Made by a program: the position numbers and the translations under genes
From: Alphaproteobacteria bacterium
GTDB taxonomy: Bacteria; Pseudomonadota; Alphaproteobacteria; Micropepsales; Micropepsaceae
Length of the DNA: 64,000 nucleotides
Assembly: GCA_028871345.1 (NCBI GenBank)
Contig: JAGWNK010000013.1
Location: forward strand, 1 to 64,000
Direction: 5' to 3'
Notes under the pieces: model-generated
Seen by the model: the letters and a program-made list of their open reading frames with translations, nothing else
What the model was told of the DNA's origin: nothing
Databases searched by the model: none
Shown here: piece after piece, positions 1 to 6,723 of the stretch
Position numbering within the stretch: position 1 is the first letter of the stretch
How the letters are laid out: the number at the start of each line of letters is the position of its first letter

Positions 1-478
1 TGACTTGCCTTGCAGTGGAAAAAGTCCTCGCAGCCGCAGCCGCTCTTGGCGGTCACTCCTCTGGTCACGACCGAGAAATGGGGTCGCCAAAATCGGTTTC
101 AAGACCTAACACGTGTATTTAATCATAATTTTAGGATTGAAAGCGTGACGAAGGAGCGGTTGCATAATTTCCAGCGCACGGCGCCGGAAGAGGGAAATCA
201 CCGCGACCGGAGAATGGGACATTCCGCTGTCGCCTCTACATTCCGATCAGGACACCCACGCACGAGATGCACCTTCTGCGTTGGACCAAAGGCGGACATC
301 AGTGTTGGCCTTAGAACGTGAACTTTCCGGTCGCGATATCCATGACGCCAAATTGGGAAGAGGTGAATGTGTGGCAGTTTGCCTGGCATTGCCGTTGTGT
401 CACGGTTGTAAGCTAACTTTGTCGGTTGGTCGGCCGGGCATTTCCCGGCGAGCCGTCACAGAAGAACAGAGGGTTGAG
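1..478. other. No gene recognised; AT-richer upstream stretch
   Basis: No open frame here resembles a known protein or has convincing coding character. The stretch around 105-150 is clearly richer in A and T than the rest of the window and could hold a promoter for the small gene starting at 479, but I cannot assign -35 and -10 boxes with a good spacing. The left edge may also contain the end of a gene outside the window. Confidence 0.4.
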
Positions 479-796
479 ATGCCTGGACCGCGTTTTTCCG
501 ATTATATCCGCAACGCCAAACGTCTCGAACAGGCCATAGAAAAGAACCGGGCTGCCAGAGACAAGCTGTCGGCGGGGCGCGGATCGATCCTGTGCCAGAT
601 CATGCCGGCCCGCCGGGAGGCGGCGCTCGAGAAGGAGACGAATGCAATGCGCGCCCGCGCGCAAGCGCTGCGCAGCCTGAGACTGGAGTATTTCGCAGAA
701 CCGAGCGTGGTCCGGAATTTCGACGTCGACGCGCTGCCGATACAGGCCGTTTCGACAAGCTCGGACGCGATGCGGCTGCTGCGGGATATGGGCTGA
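479..796 (+). CDS. Small hypothetical protein (105 aa)
   Basis: I do not recognise this protein. It begins MPGPRFSDYIRNAKRLEQAI and is mostly charged and helical in appearance, with many Arg, Lys, Glu and Ala residues through about residue 70, so a short coiled coil is plausible. There is no signal peptide or membrane segment. The ATG at 479 is chosen because a GAGGG-like ribosome site lies just upstream; the frame is open further left to 281, but that part reads like non-coding sequence. It precedes the YbjN-like gene by 47 bp on the same strand, so the two may be co-transcribed. It could be a lineage-specific protein. Confidence 0.5.
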   Translation: MPGPRFSDYIRNAKRLEQAIEKNRAARDKLSAGRGSILCQIMPARREAALEKETNAMRARAQALRSLRLEYFAEPSVVRNFDVDALPIQAVSTSSDAMRLLRDMG

Positions 797-843
797 CAGC
801 ATAAGAACGAAGTGGACGAGAACTGAGAGTTGGGAAGGGTACA

Positions 844-1599
844 ATGGGGCGCGACCGCAAAATAATCGAATTCATATCGCCTTCGGACATGTCGGCGGTG
901 ATGGCCGAGACAGGCTTGATCGGCGTCGAGGGCACGGACTCCGCTGAAGGCGCACCGGTGATACACGCCGTGTTCAAAGGACTCGTCCCGGCCACAGGCG
1001 CATACGTGGCCAGCGGAATTCCCTTCACCGTCGTGATGTCGAAAGGCCCGAAAGACCGCGGCTACTCCAACATCGCCGTGGTCGCCAAAGTCCCGGCCGG
1101 CGAACTGAACGCGCGGTCTGCGGCCGTGTTCGCCCAGGCCTGCAACAGGGAATTGCGTTTCGTCAGGGCCTATCTGAGCGGGCAGGGCGACCTCGTCCTG
1201 CAGGCCGACCTGTTCCTGCGGATGGCCACCCGGGAATACGTGAAGTTCTGGTTCGGCGCGCTGGCGGAGATCTATCTCGAGGCTCTGTCGGGCCTCGTGA
1301 GGGCGCCGCAGGTACAGGACGTCGATGAGCCGCACTATCCGCCGGCCTCGAGCCATGCGGATGCGCAGACCGTACCGGCACAGGAGATCCGGGCGGCGCC
1401 GGAACCCATGGCTGGGGACACCCCCGAGATGGTTATGGAAGAGGCTCGACCGTTTGAAGGCGAAGCGCCGGCCCCGGAGATGAGCGTCGAAGACGCGGCT
1501 GTGCAGGTTGCGGAGGCGTCCGAGGAGCCCGCCGTGCCGGCCGAGGCGGAAGCAGGCGCAGAACCGGGTGTCAGGCGCGACCACGAGACGGTCGGCTGA
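844..1599 (+). CDS. YbjN-domain protein with long acidic tail
   Basis: Residues 1 to about 150 look like a YbjN fold, the family related to type III secretion chaperones: an N-terminal segment ending in GIEGTD-like sequence, a central sheet, and a helical part with FAQACNRELRFVRAYL. The family's function is poorly defined; members are proposed to be sensory or chaperone-like cytoplasmic regulators. From about residue 160 the protein becomes an acidic Ala/Glu/Pro-rich tail, probably disordered, ending in RRDHETVG. The ATG at 844 has a GGGAAGGG ribosome site. A short inverted repeat (GTCGG, 4 bases, CCGAC) lies at the stop codon. The domain assignment is moderate; the tail has no assigned role. 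Confidence 0.65.
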   Translation: MGRDRKIIEFISPSDMSAVMAETGLIGVEGTDSAEGAPVIHAVFKGLVPATGAYVASGIPFTVVMSKGPKDRGYSNIAVVAKVPAGELNARSAAVFAQACNRELRFVRAYLSGQGDLVLQADLFLRMATREYVKFWFGALAEIYLEALSGLVRAPQVQDVDEPHYPPASSHADAQTVPAQEIRAAPEPMAGDTPEMVMEEARPFEGEAPAPEMSVEDAAVQVAEASEEPAVPAEAEAGAEPGVRRDHETVG

Positions 1600-1641
1600 C
1601 CGACTGGGACGCGTGTGCCTGACGGGCGCCAGCGGGCCCGG

Positions 1642-2205
1642 TCAGGGCTGCCCCACGTCGTTGCCCGCGTTGGCGATGATGCGCGGCTCGAAGGCGTGGG
1701 CGTTCAGGCGCTTCAATTCCAGCTCCAGCAGCTCTTTCACGCGGACCCGCGAACTGCCCGCGGCATGCATTTCCCTGGTGTTGAGCGGCAGCGAGGCGCC
1801 CTGGAAGCCCTTCGGTCCCGGAATCCCGAGTTCCAGGGGGAGGCCGCCGCGCACGCCCGTGATAACGAAATCGATGAACCAGGACTGGCGCACGGTCTTG
1901 AGCGGATTGCCCACGAGCACCAGGCTCAGGCCCGTCCGGCCGTCGACCATCTCCAGCTCGACGAAGACGCCGGACCGGTCGGGCCGCCAGGCGTCGTCCA
2001 GGATCGGCAGTTGTCGCCAGCCGCAGTAATAATCGCGGCACAGGGCAGGGCGCGTCTCGTAGATGCGGCAACCGCCGCGGCAATGCCGGCAGGTTACGCC
2101 GGCCTCTTTCTGGATTTCCGGCTTGTCGATGGCCATCACCGTGCAGCAGACGGTGCACTCCCCGCACGTCCGTCCCGCCACCAAGCCGGCATCGCAGATC
2201 GCCAT
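1642..2205 (-). CDS. YkgJ-family cysteine cluster protein
   Basis: The N-terminal 60 residues carry a dense cysteine cluster: CGECTVCC, then CRHCRGGCRIYETRPALCRDY, the signature of the YkgJ/Fli-B-like family thought to bind zinc or an iron-sulfur centre. The enzymatic role of the family is not established. The rest of the 187-residue protein is a beta-rich cytoplasmic domain with no membrane segment. It lies about 50 bp downstream of an exported alpha/beta hydrolase on the same strand, but nothing ties the two together functionally. An antisense open frame of 632 codons covers both genes and is a high-GC shadow. Confidence 0.8.
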   Translation of the reverse strand: MAICDAGLVAGRTCGECTVCCTVMAIDKPEIQKEAGVTCRHCRGGCRIYETRPALCRDYYCGWRQLPILDDAWRPDRSGVFVELEMVDGRTGLSLVLVGNPLKTVRQSWFIDFVITGVRGGLPLELGIPGPKGFQGASLPLNTREMHAAGSSRVRVKELLELELKRLNAHAFEPRIIANAGNDVGQP

Positions 2206-2256
2206 GGCTGGACGATGCCACGCCCTCCGAGAGGTCGCCAGAGGGGCGGCGAAGCC

Positions 2257-3345
2257 CTATCGAACCGGTGCCGTCTTCAACAGCTCCGCAAGATAATCCT
2301 GCCACAGGGCCGCCCAGGTATGGGTGCCGTGACCGTGGGTCTGTGCGCCGGCTGGGATGAGAACGAAGCGGCCGTGCGGGATTTTCTTCACCTCCTGCCG
2401 GGCGATGGCGAGCTCCGGCGGGTTGATGAAATCGTCACCGGAATTCACCCACATGACGCGGGCGGTGATCCTGCCGAGGTCCTTGGAAGGGTCGTAGTCG
2501 CGCGAGGCGGCGACCTGGTAGAGCAGGTCGTTGGCGTCGAGTTCGCCCATGATCCTGCCGGTCATGGAGTCCAGCGCCTTGTCCGCGGCGGTGGCGGTGG
2601 GGAATTCGTTCTGCATCGGCAGCGGCGCGCTGCCGGCGATGATCAGGATGTCGGCCGCCGTGCGCAGTGCCGTCTGCGGCTCGGTCTTGTATTCGCCGCC
2701 GTTCCAGGCGGGATCCTTCTCGATGGCGTCGATGATCATCTTGCGCCACATGCGATTGCGCCCGGCAATCTGCACCGGAAGGCAGGCGAGCGGCATCAAC
2801 GCATCCTCGAAATTCGGATGTTCCTCGCCCCACATGAAGCTGTGCATACACCCCATCGACGTGCCCATGACCAGCCGCAGATGGTTCACCTTCAGACCGT
2901 CGGCGACGAGGCGGTATTCGCCCTCCACCATGTCGGCATAGCCGTAATGCGGGAAGCGCGCGTGCAGCCCGTCGCTCGGCTTGGAGGACTTTCCGTGGCC
3001 GATGTCGTCGGGCAGGATGACGTACATCCGTGCCGGATCGAGCAGTCCGCCGGGCTTGAACAGGACATTGGCGAATTGCGGACGGAAGAACTGGTGGCCG
3101 TCGCCGCCGGTGCCGTGCAGGATCAGAACGGCATTCGTCACCTGTCCCGAAGCATTGCGCAGCGGTTGGCCGAGTGTGGTGTAGTGCAGCCGCAGCTCAG
3201 GCAGCGCCTCGCCCGAGGTGAACCTGAAATTCCGCACGACGTAGTCGCCTTCCTGCGACTTGAGCGGAATCGTGGCCGGCGCGGTTTGCGCCAGGGCGGG
3301 CACGCCCAAGAGCGCGAGCATGGTGATCAGGCGCGGCAGCAACAT
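2257..3345 (-). CDS. Exported alpha/beta hydrolase, homoserine acetyltransferase-like
   Basis: This 362-residue protein begins MLLPRLITMLALLGVPALAQ, a clear signal peptide with an Ala-Gln-Ala type cleavage site, so it acts in the periplasm or outside. The fold resembles the MetX/homoserine acetyltransferase branch of alpha/beta hydrolases: VLILHGTGGDGHQF early, PDDIGHGKSSKP, the nucleophile elbow GTSMGCMHS (Ser near residue 170), a late Asp in NSGDDF and a catalytic His in TQTHGHGTHT. True MetX enzymes are cytoplasmic, so an exported esterase-like or acyltransferase role is more likely. The ATG at 3345 is preferred over an upstream start because GAGGAG sits just before it. Substrate unknown. 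Confidence 0.75.
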   Translation of the reverse strand: MLLPRLITMLALLGVPALAQTAPATIPLKSQEGDYVVRNFRFTSGEALPELRLHYTTLGQPLRNASGQVTNAVLILHGTGGDGHQFFRPQFANVLFKPGGLLDPARMYVILPDDIGHGKSSKPSDGLHARFPHYGYADMVEGEYRLVADGLKVNHLRLVMGTSMGCMHSFMWGEEHPNFEDALMPLACLPVQIAGRNRMWRKMIIDAIEKDPAWNGGEYKTEPQTALRTAADILIIAGSAPLPMQNEFPTATAADKALDSMTGRIMGELDANDLLYQVAASRDYDPSKDLGRITARVMWVNSGDDFINPPELAIARQEVKKIPHGRFVLIPAGAQTHGHGTHTWAALWQDYLAELLKTAPVR

Positions 3346-3484
3346 GGGAAACTCCTCGGCCAGAGCATACACGACGGACCGGAGGCCGGCACGGCTCGGC
3401 CGCTACGCCGGAGCCACGCCGCTTCACTTTTGCGTGCTCATCTGCTCCTTCAGCCAGGCGGGTCATTCCCGCGGGAGAGACCCG

Positions 3485-3976
3485 TCAGTTCAGCTTGTCG
3501 GGCAACTCTTTGATGCTGTCCTGGACCAGGCTGTCGGAGCGTGCCGGGTCGAGACGCGCGGCAATCAGCTTCTCGGCGGCGGCCGCGGCCTTGTCGGCGG
3601 CAAGGGCGCGTATTTCCTCGAGGGCGGCGTGCTCTGCCTGCTCGATCTTCTCCCGGGCCATCTGGGCGCGGCGGTCGATCTGAAGGCGCAGCTGGGCGCG
3701 CATCTCCTTGGCGAAGCGTTCGGCATCGGCCCTGGCGTCGGCGATGATCGCGGCGGCTTCCTGTTCCGCGTGGGACGCTTTCCGGACGTAGCCTGCGAGC
3801 AGGGCCGCCGCCTCTTCACGCAGTCGCTGGGCTTCGTTCAACTCGCCGGCGATCGCCTTGGCGCGCTCATCGAGCATGCGGGCAAGCAGCGACGGCACGC
3901 CCTTCCACAGGAAGATGCCAATGACGACCGCCAGGCCGACAGCGACGTAAAGTTCAGGATTGTGAAGAAGGGCCAT
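3485..3976 (-). CDS. atpF: ATP synthase F0 subunit b
   Basis: Peripheral-stalk subunit b of the F-type ATP synthase. The protein (163 aa from the chosen start) has one N-terminal membrane segment, ELYVAVGLAVVIGIFLW, followed by a long charged helix rich in Ala, Glu and Arg that would dimerise with b'. It is the last gene of the F0 operon, 107 bp after the b' gene. The start is chosen at MALLHNPEL because this gives the normal b-subunit N-terminus; the frame stays open another 31 codons, which would add a second hydrophobic stretch not usual for b. The ribosome site is weak. F1 genes are not in the window, as is normal for alphaproteobacteria. Confidence 0.9.
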   Translation of the reverse strand: MALLHNPELYVAVGLAVVIGIFLWKGVPSLLARMLDERAKAIAGELNEAQRLREEAAALLAGYVRKASHAEQEAAAIIADARADAERFAKEMRAQLRLQIDRRAQMAREKIEQAEHAALEEIRALAADKAAAAAEKLIAARLDPARSDSLVQDSIKELPDKLN

Positions 3977-4083
3977 CGAAATACCCGGTACCTCAGAGCG
4001 ATGGAGAACGAGAAGATAAACCACGAACCCTGCCGTCAGCGACGACACGGCGATGCGAAACGTGGACATATCCCCTCCCCATG

Positions 4084-4617
4084 TCAGGCCCCCGTCGCCC
4101 TGACGGCGGTCTCGGCCTCTTCGGCAGAGACGGACTCACCGATCAGCCGGGTCACGATGGCGGCCGCCGCATCTTGCGCCACTTTTGTGACATGTCTTGC
4201 AGCTTCCGCGCGCGTGGCCGCAATCGCCGCTTCCGCCCTGGCTGCGGCCGCCTTGGCCTCGCCCTCCGCTTCGGCCTTGGCTTTTTCGACCTCCGCCTCA
4301 ATCTGGCGGCGGTTTTCCTCGGAGGCCGCATGCGCCCGCGCCCGGGCCTCGGCCAGGGCCTGCTGGTAGGCCGCCAGCGCAGCCTCGGCGTCGCTTCTAT
4401 GCCTGCCGGCTGCCTCCAGGTCGTTGGCGACCCGACCCTTCCGTTCGCCGATGGTCTTGCCTAGCTTGGGACCGATGAAGCGCGACAGGATCGCGAACAG
4501 CACGACGAAGGTGATCGCCAGCCAGAAGATCTGGCTGGGGAACGTCGTCGTGTCGAACGGCGGAAAGGCGCCGCCCCCCTGGGTGGGAACCTGCGTTCCT
4601 GTGGTGGGTTCTGCCAT
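4084..4617 (-). CDS. atpG: ATP synthase F0 subunit b'
   Basis: The second stalk subunit (b', 177 aa), typical of photosynthetic and alphaproteobacterial ATP synthases, which use a b/b' heterodimer instead of a b homodimer. The N-terminus is a Gly/Pro-rich stretch, then the membrane segment IFWLAITFVVLFAILSRFI with the family motif PKLGKTI.ERKGRV immediately after, then about 110 residues of Ala/Glu/Arg heptad-like helix. It follows atpE by 6 bp, so the two are translated from one message. The call between b and b' rests on gene order (c, then b', then b) and on the extended N-terminus. Some databases call this gene atpF2. Confidence 0.92.
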   Translation of the reverse strand: MAEPTTGTQVPTQGGGAFPPFDTTTFPSQIFWLAITFVVLFAILSRFIGPKLGKTIGERKGRVANDLEAAGRHRSDAEAALAAYQQALAEARARAHAASEENRRQIEAEVEKAKAEAEGEAKAAAARAEAAIAATRAEAARHVTKVAQDAAAAIVTRLIGESVSAEEAETAVRATGA

Positions 4618-4623
4618 CGCTGA

Positions 4624-4848
4624 TCAGGTGAAGAGAATGATGAGGGCAATCACCAGGCCGTACAGGCCGGTGGCTTCGCAGAGCGCAAAGCCCAGCAGCA
4701 GGTTCGTGGTCTGGCTGGAAGCCGCGGCCGGGTTGCGCAGCGCGCCGGCCAGATAATTGCCGAACACGATGCCGATGCCGTTGCCGGCGCCGGCGAGCGC
4801 AATACAGGCAAGGCCCGCACCGATCATTTTTGCTGCATGAAGATCCAT
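4624..4848 (-). CDS. atpE: ATP synthase F0 subunit c
   Basis: The ring-forming proteolipid, 74 residues with two membrane helices and the expected polar loop. Helix 1 contains the glycine-rich AGAGNGIGIVFGNYLAGALRN region; helix 2 has the proton-carrying glutamate in LGFALCEATGLYGLV. The conserved loop (ALRNPAA) is present. The sequence is a normal proton-type c subunit; I do not see the extra sodium-binding residues (a Gln in helix 1 and the matching Ser/Thr set). It lies 21 bp after atpB and 6 bp before the b' gene. Confidence 0.97.
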   Translation of the reverse strand: MDLHAAKMIGAGLACIALAGAGNGIGIVFGNYLAGALRNPAAASSQTTNLLLGFALCEATGLYGLVIALIILFT

Positions 4849-4869
4849 GTGAAAAAGCTCCCTTCGTTT

Positions 4870-5625
4870 TCAGTGATGCTCGCCGTGCAGGTGCAAGGCT
4901 TCGTTGAGATAGATGCAGGTGAGGACGGCGAAGACGTAGGCCTGCAGGAAGGCGACCAGCATCTCCAGCGCGCCGATGAAAACGATCATCAGCATCGGGC
5001 CGATGGCAACCGGAGCCAGCCAGCCGGCGGCGCCCAAAGCGACCACGAAGCCGGCGAACACGGCCAGCATGGTGTGGCCTGCCAGCATGTTGGCGAACAA
5101 GCGGACCGACAGGCTGACGAGGCGCGTCAGGAACGAGATGATCTCGATCGGCACCAGCAGGATCAGCAGCAGCAGCGGCGCCTTTGGTACGAACAGCTTG
5201 AGGAAGCCGATGCCGTGCTTGGCGAACCCGACGAGCACGACCGTCAGCATCACCAGGGCGGTCAGCGCAAAAGTGACGATGATCTGGCTCGTCACCGTAA
5301 ATGCGAATGGGATCAGCCCCAGGAAGTTCGAGAACAGCACGAAAAAGAAGATCGAGAACACGAAGGGGAAGAAGGCGAGGCCGTCGTCCCCGGCCGTCGA
5401 CCTGATCATGTTGGCGACGAACTCGTAGGAGATCTCCGCCATCGACTGCATGCGTCCCGGCACCAGCTTGGTGCGCGACACCGCCATGGCGAAGAACAGC
5501 GTCACCGCCCCCACCACGATGCACATGAACAGCGACTGGTTGGTGAAGGAGACGTCGTAGCCGAACAGATGCACCGCAGGCCCGATGCGGTGGATCTCGA
5601 ACTGCTCCATGGGGTTCATCGCCAT
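4870..5625 (-). CDS. atpB: ATP synthase F0 subunit a
   Basis: The proton-channel subunit a, 251 aa with five to six membrane helices. The key arginine is in the helix SLSVRLFANMLAGHTML, and the C-terminal helix AFLQAYVFAVLTCIYLNEAL carries the family's conserved Gln and Tyr. The N-terminus MAMNPMEQFEIHRI leads into a periplasm-facing segment, as in other alphaproteobacteria. It starts 4 bp after atpI ends, consistent with translational coupling of the F0 operon. Function is well established. Confidence 0.97.
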   Translation of the reverse strand: MAMNPMEQFEIHRIGPAVHLFGYDVSFTNQSLFMCIVVGAVTLFFAMAVSRTKLVPGRMQSMAEISYEFVANMIRSTAGDDGLAFFPFVFSIFFFVLFSNFLGLIPFAFTVTSQIIVTFALTALVMLTVVLVGFAKHGIGFLKLFVPKAPLLLLILLVPIEIISFLTRLVSLSVRLFANMLAGHTMLAVFAGFVVALGAAGWLAPVAIGPMLMIVFIGALEMLVAFLQAYVFAVLTCIYLNEALHLHGEHH

Positions 5626-5629
5626 GGTG

Positions 5630-5947
5630 CTATTTCTCCTTCGACGCCTGACTGGCGTTTATCTCGGTTGCAGCGCGCATCACGTTGCGGATGCCCGCCG
5701 CCGCTCCCAACACAACGAACACAACCATTCCCCAGGGCCGCGACTGGACACCGGCCCAATGCCCGAGCGCCCAATCAATCCCCCAGCCCAAGCCGCCGCC
5801 GACGGCGAGGGCCGCAATCATCTCAGTTCCGAAGCGGAGGGCGATGCCGAACGGCGTAGGCGGCGAAGCCGTCTGCTCCCTCCGCTGCCGTTTGGCCTCA
5901 TCGATCCGCTCGCCCAGGCGCTTAAGGTCATCGGGTTCGGGAGGCAC
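5630..5947 (-). CDS. atpI: ATP synthase assembly protein I (AtpI/AtpZ family)
   Basis: A 105-residue membrane protein at the head of the F0 operon. The N-terminus is a charged soluble stretch (DDLKRLGERIDEAKRQRRE), followed by two membrane helices, the first Gly-rich (ALAVGGGLGWGIDWALG) and the second VVFVVLGAAAGIRNVMR. This layout fits AtpI/AtpZ-type proteins, which help assemble the c-ring and may conduct magnesium or calcium. It overlaps no neighbour and precedes atpB by 4 bp. As the first gene, its upstream 160 bp should hold the operon promoter; an operator-like inverted repeat lies there. Confidence 0.88.
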   Translation of the reverse strand: MPPEPDDLKRLGERIDEAKRQRREQTASPPTPFGIALRFGTEMIAALAVGGGLGWGIDWALGHWAGVQSRPWGMVVFVVLGAAAGIRNVMRAATEINASQASKEK

Positions 5948-6005
5948 GCAGGGCTCCCCATTCCGCCGTTGAACGCATCGCGGCTTGGTTCGAAAAGCGC
6001 GCGGA

Positions 6006-6026
6006 CCATAGGGGCGCGACCTATGG
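6006..6026. promoter_or_regulatory. Inverted repeat upstream of F0 operon
   Basis: CCATAGG, 7 bases, CCTATGG: a perfect 7-bp inverted repeat about 60 bp upstream of the atpI start, in the only gap where the F0 operon promoter can lie (5948-6113). There is no T-tract beside it, so it is unlikely to be a terminator for the transporter gene. An operator is possible, but I know of no regulator that matches it. Confidence 0.35.
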
Positions 6027-6113
6027 GCGTCAAGCGCGCAGGAGAGCCTGCAACGCCTTGGAACAACAGCCCGATTCGCGGCCGCGGCGAAATTAGGCGC
6101 CGGGGCCCCGGTG

Positions 6114-6671
6114 TCAGCTTTCCGGGGTGCGATGTTCTTCCAGGGCCGCTTCGAGGATTTCCCGTGCCGAGCCGGCGTTGAGGACCGCGATTCCCAGCCC
6201 GACGATCAGGTCGGGCCAGAGAGAGCGGGAAAGGGCGGTGGCCACCCCGGCGGCGATGACGGCGACATTGACGAGCACGTCGTTGCGGGCCGACAGGAAG
6301 GCGGCCTTGGTCAGGCTGCCGCCGTGGTGGCGGAACCGCAGAAGGGCCGCGGCGCAGGTGAAGTTCACGGCCAGGGCCCCAAGACCGGTCAGGGTGAGCG
6401 GCAGGGATGCGGGGATCACATGCGCCGAGAAGTTCTGCCAGGCGGTCCAGGCCGCAGCGATGCCCGGCACGAGGAGCAAGGCCGCCATCCCCATCCCCAC
6501 CCGCGCGCGTGCCCTGGCAGGCCAAGCCAGCGCCAGCAGGATCAGTGAATTGACCGACGCGTCTTCCAGGAAGTCGATGCCGTCGGCGAACAGCGCCACG
6601 GAGTGGATGGCCAAGGCGACCGAGAACTCGACGAAGAAGTAGGCAAGGTTCGCAACGATGACGAAACGCAC
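6114..6671 (-). CDS. Cation diffusion facilitator-like transporter
   Basis: An inner-membrane cation/proton antiporter of the CDF type, about 185 aa with five or six membrane helices and no cytoplasmic C-terminal domain. Helix 2 carries the metal-site pattern ADGIDFLEDASVN (two Asp four residues apart); the matching site in helix 5 is ARNDVLVN, where classical zinc CDFs have HxxxD, so the metal may not be zinc. The GTG at 6671 is the first standard start, but a hairpin lies four bases upstream and the frame continues in recognisable CDF-like sequence (HREAALRDAV), so translation may start further up; a CTG at 6719 has GGAG at a good distance. It follows smc by about 50 bp. Confidence 0.75.
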   Translation of the reverse strand: MRFVIVANLAYFFVEFSVALAIHSVALFADGIDFLEDASVNSLILLALAWPARARARVGMGMAALLLVPGIAAAWTAWQNFSAHVIPASLPLTLTGLGALAVNFTCAAALLRFRHHGGSLTKAAFLSARNDVLVNVAVIAAGVATALSRSLWPDLIVGLGIAVLNAGSAREILEAALEEHRTPES

Positions 6672-6675
6672 GGCG

Positions 6676-6696
6676 TCGCGAAGGGCGGCTTCGCGA
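6676..6696. repeat. Hairpin at start of transporter gene
   Basis: TCGCGAAG, 5 bases, CTTCGCGA: a perfect 8-bp stem with a 5-base loop between smc and the transporter. It has no T-tract. It either belongs to the N-terminal coding part of the transporter or acts as an RNA structure that limits its translation. Confidence 0.5.
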
Positions 6697-6723
6697 TGAA
6701 ACGGGTTGAAGGAAGGCAGCGGA

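Noticed and set aside
1615..3513. 632-codon open frame antisense to the cysteine-cluster and hydrolase genes
   Set aside because: The opposite strand has two proteins with clear family motifs and ribosome sites; the long frame is a high-GC shadow with biased amino acids.
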